Of a stretch of 5,342 nucleotides of DNA, positions 1 to 5,222 are shown piece after piece. The notes beneath the pieces were generated by a model. That model had not been told where the DNA came from, made no database searches, and worked only from the letters and a program-made list of their open reading frames with translations. This stretch comes from JAVBOV01 sp031550205. GTDB taxonomy: Bacteria > Pseudomonadota > Alphaproteobacteria > RF32 > CAG-239. Both the position numbers and the translations under genes were made by a program. Positions within the stretch are counted from its first letter, which is position 1. Each line of letters starts with the position of its first letter. The DNA is taken from assembly GCA_031550205.1 (NCBI GenBank), contig JAVBOV010000051.1, positions 1 through 5,342 of the forward strand. Reading direction: 5' to 3'.

Positions 1-7
1 ATATTAG

Positions 8-13
8 TATAAT
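8..13 (+). promoter_or_regulatory. Candidate -10 box upstream of the DUF192 lipoprotein gene
   Basis: A perfect TATAAT lies 28 bases upstream of the ATG at 42, which would place transcription initiation near base 20. The -35 box would fall before the window, so only half the promoter can be judged. AT-rich sequence yields such hexamers by chance; the position is what makes it credible. Confidence 0.35.
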
Positions 14-29
14 TCACAGTTTTATATTT

Positions 30-34
30 AGGAG
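30..34 (+). promoter_or_regulatory. Ribosome binding site for the DUF192 gene
   Basis: AGGAG sits 7 bases before the ATG at 42, a strong Shine-Dalgarno match at normal spacing. It supports this ATG, which also places the signal peptide at the exact N-terminus. Confidence 0.8.
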
Positions 35-41
35 AGCAAAA

Positions 42-632
42 ATGTCTAAATTATTAAAAATCTTCATGGTGCTGATGCTTGTTACAGCCTGTTCCAAAAA
101 AGAAGAAGAGACTAACGCCGATTACAACCTGGTTATTCACACCCAAAACGGTGAGGTTAAATATATGGTTGAGGAAGCCTTAACCCGCGAACAAATGCAA
201 AAGGGGCTGATGTTCAGAGATTCTCTGGCTAAAAACGGCGGAATGATTTTTGATCTCTCCGGCGTGGCCGAACCGGTTTCAATGTGGATGAAAAACACCA
301 AGATTCCGCTGGATATGGTCTTTATTAACAGCAACGGCGAAGTGGTTTGGGTTTATGAGAACGCAATTCCATATTCCGAAGAGCTGATTACCGCTCCGGT
401 TAAAGTATCTGCCGTTTTGGAAATTAATGCCGGCGATGTCAGCGCCAAGGGAATTAAGGTCGGCAATATGGTGGAAAATTCTTTGTTTGCCAAGAAGGCG
501 GACGGCGCCGTTGTCGGCGATGATATTGTGACCGTGGTTGACGAAACCACCGACACAAACGAACCCGAAGCTGAAGAAATTGATGAGAGCATTGTTGACG
601 ACGGTTCTTCCGAAGAAACAATCGTAGAGTGA
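42..632 (+). CDS. DUF192-family predicted outer-membrane lipoprotein with acidic tail
   Basis: The 196-residue product starts with a short lipoprotein signal peptide: Lys at 3 and 6, a hydrophobic run, then the lipobox VTAC with the acylated Cys at 17. Ser follows the Cys, so by the usual +2 rule export to the outer membrane is expected. Residues about 36-144 form a DUF192 domain (UPF0127/COG1430-type), recognised by GLMFRD at 55-60, GGMIFD at 66-71, the MWMKNT/IPLDMVFI block at 81-95 and AVLEINAG at 124-131. The molecular function of DUF192 is not established; members are small beta-rich secreted or periplasmic proteins. Residues about 152-196 are an extension rich in Asp, Glu, Thr and Ser, not part of the domain and probably disordered. 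The gene precedes a flavodoxin in the same direction but shows no clear functional link to it. Domain call is firm; role unknown. Confidence 0.88.
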   Translation: MSKLLKIFMVLMLVTACSKKEEETNADYNLVIHTQNGEVKYMVEEALTREQMQKGLMFRDSLAKNGGMIFDLSGVAEPVSMWMKNTKIPLDMVFINSNGEVVWVYENAIPYSEELITAPVKVSAVLEINAGDVSAKGIKVGNMVENSLFAKKADGAVVGDDIVTVVDETTDTNEPEAEEIDESIVDDGSSEETIVE

Positions 633-633
633 T

Positions 634-661
634 TTTAGATTTTAGATTTTGGATTTTTGAT
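634..661 (+). repeat. Four tandem 7-bp repeats (TTTAGAT-like)
   Basis: TTTAGAT, TTTAGAT, TTTGGAT and TTTTGAT lie head to tail directly after the DUF192 stop codon. The first two copies are identical and the others differ at one or two positions. There is no hairpin, so this is not a factor-independent terminator. It could be a slippage product or a cluster of protein-binding sites just upstream of the putative flavodoxin promoter. Confidence 0.6.
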
Positions 662-667
662 TAAGGC

Positions 668-696
668 TTGACTATTAGCGGTTTGTGCCTTATGAA
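668..696 (+). promoter_or_regulatory. Candidate sigma70-type promoter of the flavodoxin gene
   Basis: TTGACT (668-673, 5 of 6 to consensus) and TATGAA (691-696, 4 of 6) are separated by the ideal 17 bases. The predicted start near 703 leaves a leader of about 30 bases. With no terminator between the two genes, this would be a second, gene-proximal promoter in addition to readthrough. The call rests on the sequence pattern alone. Confidence 0.5.
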
Positions 697-717
697 GTAG
701 TGGATTTTTGTTAATTT

Positions 718-723
718 AAGGAG
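718..723 (+). promoter_or_regulatory. Ribosome binding site for the flavodoxin gene
   Basis: AAGGAG lies 9 bases before the ATG at 733 and fixes the start. The protein then begins one beta strand before the flavin-binding loop, as expected for a flavodoxin. Confidence 0.8.
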
Positions 724-732
724 AAAAGAGAA

Positions 733-1164
733 ATGGCTAACGTTTCGATTATTTACTGGAGCGGTACAGGCAACACCGAGAAAATGGCTGAATTGATTGC
801 CGAAGGTGCAAAAGCTGCCGGTGCCAATGTTAAGGAAATTAAAGTGGGCGATGCGTCTTTAGACGATGTTAAGGCTTGCGATGTTTTGGTTCTGGGCTGT
901 CCTTCAATGGGGGATGAAGTTTTGGAAGAATCTGAAATGGAACCGTTTGTTGATTCTTTGGAAGCTGTTGTTTCCGGCAAGAAAGTTGCCCTGTTCGGCT
1001 CTTATGGCTGGGGAGACGGCGCCTGGATGAGAGATTGGGCAGAACGCATGAAAGGTTACGGCGCAGCTTTGGTTGAAGCCGAAGGCCTTATTGTTAACGC
1101 AACCCCTGATTCTGACGGTGAAGACAAATGCCGCGGATTGGGCAAGAAAGTTGCCGCGGCCTAA
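733..1164 (+). CDS. Short-chain flavodoxin (FMN electron carrier)
   Basis: The 143-residue length and all diagnostic loops fit a short-chain flavodoxin, a soluble cytoplasmic protein that carries one or two electrons on bound FMN in place of ferredoxin. The phosphate-binding loop SGTGNTEKM is at 10-18. The first isoalloxazine loop, GCPSMGDEVLEE, is at 55-66, with Met59-Gly60-Asp61 where the flavodoxin peptide flip occurs. The second loop, GSYGWGDGAWMRDW, is at 89-102, with Trp93 placed to stack on the flavin. From memory, these loops and the ISGKKVALFGS-type strand resemble Clostridium beijerinckii flavodoxin (138 residues) much more than the long-chain FldA of enteric bacteria. No iron-response site can be recognised upstream, and no redox partner gene is in the window. 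The gene name is left blank because several paralogous names are used. A strong terminator follows. Confidence 0.95.
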   Translation: MANVSIIYWSGTGNTEKMAELIAEGAKAAGANVKEIKVGDASLDDVKACDVLVLGCPSMGDEVLEESEMEPFVDSLEAVVSGKKVALFGSYGWGDGAWMRDWAERMKGYGAALVEAEGLIVNATPDSDGEDKCRGLGKKVAAA

Positions 1165-1213
1165 TTTAAAATACATTGTGAATAAGATGCCTTGACCATG
1201 GGGAAAGGTGAAC

Positions 1214-1251
1214 AAAAAAAGAGCTTTGGAATATTCCGAGCTCTTTTTTTT
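1214..1251 (+). terminator. Factor-independent terminator after the flavodoxin gene
   Basis: GAGCT (1221-1225) pairs with AGCTC (1239-1243), enclosing an inner GGAAT/ATTCC palindrome. Eight T residues (1244-1251) follow and seven A residues (1214-1220) precede. The flanking A and T runs also pair, so the structure could terminate from both directions. It lies 50 bases after the flavodoxin stop. Confidence 0.85.
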
Positions 1252-1271
1252 GGCTTAATTAATTTGCCGAG

Positions 1272-1303
1272 ATCCTCACGGTTTGCAAAGCAAACCTCAG
1301 GAT
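1272..1303. repeat. REP-like intergenic palindrome
   Basis: Outer arms ATCCT (1272-1276) and AGGAT (1299-1303) enclose a perfect 7-bp stem, GGTTTGC (1280-1286) and GCAAACC (1290-1296), with an AAA loop. On the minus strand it reads GTCATCCTGAGG...GAGGATC, similar to dispersed palindromes that I recall from many bacterial genomes. There is no T tract, so it is more likely a dispersed repeat than a terminator. Copy number in this genome cannot be seen from one window. Confidence 0.65.
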
Positions 1304-1314
1304 GACGGATATGG

Positions 1315-1344
1315 AAAAAATCCACTCTCTCGAGTGGATTTTTT
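1315..1344. terminator. Bidirectional factor-independent terminator
   Basis: The arms AAAAAATCCACTC (1315-1327) and GAGTGGATTTTTT (1332-1344) are perfectly complementary over 13 bp around a 4-base loop. Either strand presents a GC-containing stem followed by six U residues. Placed between convergent genes, it can stop leftward transcripts from the mfd side and back up the flavodoxin terminator. Confidence 0.8.
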
Positions 1345-1349
1345 GTTAT

Positions 1350-1371
1350 CCTCACCTAAATTTAGGTGAGG
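1350..1371. repeat. Hairpin A, left arm: 22-bp perfect palindrome
   Basis: CCTCACCTAAA is followed at once by its exact reverse complement, so in single-stranded form it pairs over most of its length. It corresponds to 1491-1514 in the right arm; the A-T pair at stem position 5 here is a T-A pair there. Confidence 0.85.
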
Positions 1372-1373
1372 TA

Positions 1374-1408
1374 AGTGTTGCCCAAGCTTTGCTTGGAATT
1401 GCAACACT
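1374..1408. repeat. Hairpin B, left arm: nested two-part stem
   Basis: The outer stem AGTGTTGC (1374-1381) pairs with GCAACACT (1401-1408). The inner stem CCAAGC (1382-1387) pairs with GCTTGG (1391-1396) around a TTT loop. The unpaired AATT on the 3' side is an asymmetric bulge. The right-arm equivalent is at 1455-1489. Confidence 0.8.
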
Positions 1409-1454
1409 GGTGGGGTTTATGAAAATATGGCCATATGTTTGTTTTCACCTCACC

Positions 1455-1489
1455 AGAATTGTAATCAAAGTTTCACTTTGAACAATTCT
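1455..1489. repeat. Hairpin B, right arm: nested two-part stem
   Basis: The outer stem AGAATTGT (1455-1462) pairs with ACAATTCT (1482-1489), and the inner stem CAAAGT (1466-1471) with ACTTTG (1475-1480). Compared with the left arm, several stem positions are replaced as complementary pairs: G-C by A-T and T-A by A-T in the outer stem, C-G by A-T and C-G by T-A in the inner stem. Confidence 0.8.
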
Positions 1490-1516
1490 TACCTCTCCTG
1501 AAAACAGGAGAGGTAA
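1489..1516. repeat. Hairpin A, right arm: 12-bp perfect stem
   Basis: TTACCTCTCCTG (1489-1500) and CAGGAGAGGTAA (1505-1516) form a perfect stem with a 4-base loop, ending 2 bases beyond the stop codon of the minus-strand gene. Leftward transcripts reach it first. It lacks a following U run on that strand, so it may protect the 3' end rather than terminate. Confidence 0.8.
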
Positions 1517-1518
1517 AA

Positions 1519-2193
1519 TTAAAATTCTATGCCGTATTCTCTTAAAGTCTGGAGGATTTCGGCGAGGTAGATTTTTTCTTCATAATCTATGGAACCATCC
1601 AAAACGCAAACCTTGGCAAGTTCTTTTAAGAGGTCTTTGATGTCTTCAATTTCATATTTTTTCAAGTTTTCCAGGCATTTATAAAATTCTTCTTCATCTA
1701 TATGCTGGTTATCAAGATATGATTTGATGAAGGTGATGCTGAGGTTTTTGGCGGCGGGTTTATAGCGGCTGATAAAGTCTTTGACCACCTGCCCTTTTAT
1801 CTCCAGGCTTCTTGGATTGCGGTGGCCGATGAAGTATAAAATCACCAGCATGTCTCTGATTTCATCCAAACAGCGTACGGTGTCTTCTTTTTTCTTGGAG
1901 ACAGTCACCTCTTTTTTGCGGCGAGACTGCTCAGCTTTATAATCTTCATAGAAAACGTCTTTATCTTCATAATATTTTTCTGTGCTTAAATCCAGCAAGC
2001 TGCTGATGTATGAAAAATCGAGCATTTTGGATTTTTTGCTGGAATAAAAATAAACGTCCAAAAAAACGCTGTTGTTTTTTTTAACAACATTTCTAACCGC
2101 CAGATTTTCTTCTCTGATGCGGCCGTTGACAATCATTTTGGCGTGCATGTTATAAAAAGATAAAATGCAGATGTTTTCTTGTTCAATGCTCAT
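1519..2193 (-). CDS. TerB-like protein with possible WYL-like N-terminal domain, coupled to mfd
   Basis: This 224-residue protein has no signal peptide or membrane segment and is probably cytoplasmic. Residues about 105-224 are helical and end in a TerB-type signature: LLKELAKVCVLDGSIDYEE at 188-206, where the DG pair (199-200) and following acidic residues resemble the metal-binding turns of tellurite-resistance TerB-like proteins. Residues about 5-72 look beta-rich, with a spacing of hydrophobic strands loosely like a WYL ligand-binding domain; this is a weak inference. Residues 75-107 are highly charged, probably a linker. The ATG overlaps the mfd stop as ATGA and no good Shine-Dalgarno sequence precedes it, so translation probably depends on ribosomes finishing mfd. 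The coupling hints at a shared role in transcription or repair stress, but function is unknown. Confidence 0.75.
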   Translation of the reverse strand: MSIEQENICILSFYNMHAKMIVNGRIREENLAVRNVVKKNNSVFLDVYFYSSKKSKMLDFSYISSLLDLSTEKYYEDKDVFYEDYKAEQSRRKKEVTVSKKKEDTVRCLDEIRDMLVILYFIGHRNPRSLEIKGQVVKDFISRYKPAAKNLSITFIKSYLDNQHIDEEEFYKCLENLKKYEIEDIKDLLKELAKVCVLDGSIDYEEKIYLAEILQTLREYGIEF

Positions 2194-5100
2194 ACGGCCA
2201 GCCCCGAGAGTTTGGATACATATTTTTTAATCTCCTGAATGCGGAGAGAATAACTATCCAATTCCTGTTCAACAAATATTTTTTGGTCGTGGCGGATTTT
2301 TATTTTGCCAAATTGTTTACCAATAAATTCTAACAGCTTTTCAGGATTTTTAAAGGTGTTGTTTTTGAAAGCGATTAAAATGCCCTTGGCGCCGGCATCG
2401 ATTTTTTCAATGTTGGCGGCAAAGCAAAGCTGTTTAACCTCAACCGTTTGCAGAAGGTTTTCAAGAGCCTCGGGAATTTGGCCGAAGCGGTCAATTAATT
2501 CTTCTCTCATGTCGGCAAGTTCTTCAATGGTTTTGATATCGCCGATGCGTTTATATAAGCCAAGGCGCACGCCTAAGTCGGAAACGTAGCTTTCCGGAAT
2601 CATAATCGGGATGCCGGTGGTGATTTGCGGAGACCATTCAACCTCGGCGGCCTCTTTGCCGAATCCTTGAGATTTGAGGCGCATGACCTCTTCTTCAAGC
2701 ATGTGTTGATATAAGGAAATGCCGACTTCTTTGATGTGGCCGCTTTGCTCCTCGCCCAAAAGGTTGCCGGAGCCGCGGATATCCATATCGTGCGAGGCAA
2801 GCGAGAATCCGGCGCCGAGGCTGTCTAAGGCCTGCAGGATGTTGAGGCGGCGCTCAGCCAGGGGTTTTAACTTTTTGCCCGAAGGCACGGTGAAATAACA
2901 ATAGCCGCGCACTTTGGAACGGCCAATGCGCCCTTTTAGCTGATATAACTGCGAAAGGCCGAACATGTCGGCGCGATGGATTATCATGGTGTTGACGGCG
3001 GGCATATCAATGCCCGATTCAATGATGGTGGTGGAGAGTAAGATATCGGCCTTGTTATCGGTGAAATCGGTCATTACATCTTCAAGCTTGGTGACCGGCA
3101 TTTGCCCGTGGGCAACCAAAACTTTGATATCCGGCACCAGCTCTTTAAGGTCTTTTTCCAGCCCAAAAATGTCTGAAACTCTGGGGCAGACAAAGAAGGT
3201 TTGGCCGCCGCGGAATTTTTCGCGGTAGATGGCCTCTTTTATCATCACCCGATCATAGGGCATGACAAAACTTCGGGCGGCAAGGCGGTCGACCGGCGGA
3301 GTGGCGATGATGGAAAGCTGTTTGACGCCGGTTAAAGACAACTGCAGTGTTCTTGGAATCGGCGTGGCGGTCAGGGTTAAGACGTGGACGTCGGATTTTA
3401 GGTTTTTCAAACGCTCTTTGTGGGCAACGCCAAAGTGCTGCTCTTCATCAATTATTAAAAGACCCAAATTGCAAAATTCTATGTCTTTGGCAAGCAGCGC
3501 ATGAGTGCCTATGATGATTTCTACCGAGCCGTCTTTCAAGCTCTGTTTGGTGAGCTTAGATTCTTTGGCGGTGACTAAGCGGGAAAGCATTTTGACTCTA
3601 ATAGGAAAGCCTTCCATGCGTTTTTTGAAGTTGTGGTAATGCTGGCGCGCTAAAAGCGTGGTGGGCACAATCAGCGCAACCTGGGCGCCGCTCATGGCCA
3701 CGGTGAAGGCCGCCCTTAAAGCAACCTCGGTTTTGCCGAAGCCGACATCGCCGCAAATGAGCCTGTCCATGGGGATGCCTTTGTTCAAATCGGCAACAAC
3801 GTCATTAATGGCGTTTAGCTGGTCGTCGGTTTCATTATATGGAAAGTGGCTGCAAAATTCGTCATAACTGCCTTCGGGCGGAATGAACAGTTCGCCGGTT
3901 TTAAGCTCGCGTTCAGCGGCAATTTTAATCAGCTTTTCAGCAATGTCTTTAATGCGTTTTTTGACTTTTTCTTTTTTTAAGCTCCAAGAAGCCGAGCCAA
4001 GCGTGTCTAACTGGACATTTTCATTATCCAGGCCGTAGCGCGAAATGAGTTCGATGTTTTCTACCGGAACGAAAAGCTTATCGTCGCCCGCGTATAATAT
4101 TTTTAAGCAATCATGCGGAGAACCGCCGGCGGTGATGTTTTCCAAGCCTAAAAAGCGGCCGATGCCGTGTTCAATGTGCACCACAAGTTCGCCGACGGCC
4201 AACGATGAAACATCGGCAATGAAATCTTTTGATGTGACTTTTTTGGGCGGCTTACGGTCTTTTTTCTCACCCAAAATATCGCTCTCTGCAATCAGACAAA
4301 GTCCCTGCCCCTTAAAGCCGCGGTTGAGGTCTAAGATGATTAAGGCCGTGTTTTTGGCGCTTTGAGCTTCAGACCAGTTTTGGCAGATTGTTGAGGAAAT
4401 GCCGTGTTCGGTAAGCAAGGTGTGCAGGCGGTCAACTGAGCCTTCTGAAGAGCAGCAGATGATGCGGTTTAGCTTTTTGTTTTCTTCCAGATAAGCCTTA
4501 AGGTCGTCATAAACCTGAGAGCGGCTGATGTTTTTGGCATGGAAAAACTCTTTACCGGGGGTGATTTCAAGGTCAATGTCGCCGTCTTGGAGAGCGGAGA
4601 ACCTAACGGCTCCAGCCTTGGAAAGAGAGGCAGCTTTAAGATATAAGAGCTCCGGCGGAATCGGACGATAGGCAATTTCTTCTTTGGTTTTAAGCGCATC
4701 TAAACGAGCTTGGTAATAATCTTTAATGCTTTCTTCTTTGGACTTGGCGGCGGCAAAGACATCGCGGCCGATGATGATGTGGGCGCCCGGCAGATAATCA
4801 AAAATGCTCACCAGCTTTTGTTCATAAAACAGCGGCAGCCAGTTTTCCATGCCGACATATTTTTGGCCGCTGGAGAGGCTTTCATATATCTCATCTTTTA
4901 AGGCGGCGGCGCCGAACAACTCTCTGTATTTGGAGCGAAAAGTGCCGATGCTTTCCGGGGTCAAAATCACCTCGCCGGCGTTTTGAAAGACGTAGCTTTT
5001 CAACTCGCCGGTGCTGCGCTGGCTTAAGGGGTCAAAAGTGCGCAGGCGTTCAACCTCGTCATCAAACAAATCAATGCGCAAAGGCTCAGCGCTGCCGGTT

Positions 5101-5213
5101 GGGAAAATGTCGATGATATCGCCGCGCAGGGCATATTCGCCGGGTTCTATCACCTGCTCTACTCTGGTGTATCCGCCTTCAACGCACGATTTTATAAAAC
5201 CATTTAAATTCAA
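2190..5213 (-). CDS. mfd: Transcription-repair coupling factor Mfd, N-terminally truncated
   Basis: Mfd binds RNA polymerase stalled at DNA damage, removes it with a DNA translocase and recruits UvrA. The 1007-residue frame contains the UvrA-contacting UvrB-like region (about 1-60; R30, R46 and F50 align with E. coli R165, R181 and F185), the CarD-like RNA-polymerase-interaction domain (about 336-395), and the RecG-like motor. Motor motifs are GDVGFGKT at 488-495, DEEQ at 589-592, TATPIPRT at 615-622, TTIIESGID at 728-736 and QLKGRIGR at 758-765. The translocation motif GAGFSLASHDMDIRGSG is at 800-816, and the regulatory C-terminal domain runs from about 865. By alignment from memory the frame begins near E. 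coli residue 136, so the first UvrB-like segment (D1a) is absent; adding 135 residues restores the usual size of about 1148. The nominal TTG start at 5213 is unlikely to be real, because the matching codons G-N-K continue upstream until the homology breaks. No internal stop or frameshift is seen. Confidence 0.93.
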   Translation of the reverse strand: MNLNGFIKSCVEGGYTRVEQVIEPGEYALRGDIIDIFPTGSAEPLRIDLFDDEVERLRTFDPLSQRSTGELKSYVFQNAGEVILTPESIGTFRSKYRELFGAAALKDEIYESLSSGQKYVGMENWLPLFYEQKLVSIFDYLPGAHIIIGRDVFAAAKSKEESIKDYYQARLDALKTKEEIAYRPIPPELLYLKAASLSKAGAVRFSALQDGDIDLEITPGKEFFHAKNISRSQVYDDLKAYLEENKKLNRIICCSSEGSVDRLHTLLTEHGISSTICQNWSEAQSAKNTALIILDLNRGFKGQGLCLIAESDILGEKKDRKPPKKVTSKDFIADVSSLAVGELVVHIEHGIGRFLGLENITAGGSPHDCLKILYAGDDKLFVPVENIELISRYGLDNENVQLDTLGSASWSLKKEKVKKRIKDIAEKLIKIAAERELKTGELFIPPEGSYDEFCSHFPYNETDDQLNAINDVVADLNKGIPMDRLICGDVGFGKTEVALRAAFTVAMSGAQVALIVPTTLLARQHYHNFKKRMEGFPIRVKMLSRLVTAKESKLTKQSLKDGSVEIIIGTHALLAKDIEFCNLGLLIIDEEQHFGVAHKERLKNLKSDVHVLTLTATPIPRTLQLSLTGVKQLSIIATPPVDRLAARSFVMPYDRVMIKEAIYREKFRGGQTFFVCPRVSDIFGLEKDLKELVPDIKVLVAHGQMPVTKLEDVMTDFTDNKADILLSTTIIESGIDMPAVNTMIIHRADMFGLSQLYQLKGRIGRSKVRGYCYFTVPSGKKLKPLAERRLNILQALDSLGAGFSLASHDMDIRGSGNLLGEEQSGHIKEVGISLYQHMLEEEVMRLKSQGFGKEAAEVEWSPQITTGIPIMIPESYVSDLGVRLGLYKRIGDIKTIEELADMREELIDRFGQIPEALENLLQTVEVKQLCFAANIEKIDAGAKGILIAFKNNTFKNPEKLLEFIGKQFGKIKIRHDQKIFVEQELDSYSLRIQEIKKYVSKLSGLAV

Positions 5214-5222
5214 TTTATTACC

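Larger units (their letters stand above)
1349..1516. repeat. Composite quasi-palindromic element made of nested hairpins
   Basis: The stretch is an imperfect inverted repeat centred on ATATGGCCATAT (1425-1436). The left arm (1349-1416) and the reverse complement of the right arm (1447-1514) are both 68 bases and match at roughly 43 positions without gaps. Each arm folds locally into hairpin A (ACCTC-type stem) and hairpin B (nested stem). The middle, 1407-1456, forms a further stem, CTGGTGGGGT with ACCTCACCAG plus GAAAA/TTTTC. Where the arms differ inside stems, the pairing base differs too. No open reading frame of interest lies inside. This resembles a MITE or a REPIN/BIME-type pair of inverted repeats, but I do not recognise a named family. 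Confidence 0.8.

Noticed and set aside
904..1215. A minus-strand 103-codon frame opposite the flavodoxin gene.
   Set aside because: It overlaps a well-supported gene almost entirely and has no recognisable domain or start signal.
1161..1355. A minus-strand 64-codon reading frame across the flavodoxin 3' region.
   Set aside because: It runs through both terminators and the REP-like palindrome, has no ribosome binding site, and its translation is simply palindrome sequence.
1372..1382. An 11-base match between 1372-1382 and the complement of 5293-5303 (TAAGTGTTGCC).
   Set aside because: A few matches of this length are expected by chance in 5 kb on two strands, so it does not link the composite element to the mfd junction.
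1349..1516. A CRISPR array as explanation of the regularly spaced palindromes.
   Set aside because: The units are inverted rather than direct, only two in number, and there are no equal-length unique spacers.
4045..4365. A plus-strand 106-codon frame inside mfd, and similar smaller ones at 2305-2589, 2965-3228, 3262-3504 and 5011-5271.
   Set aside because: They are antisense shadows of the conserved Mfd coding sequence, with low-complexity Ser/Lys/Pro-rich translations and no supporting signals.
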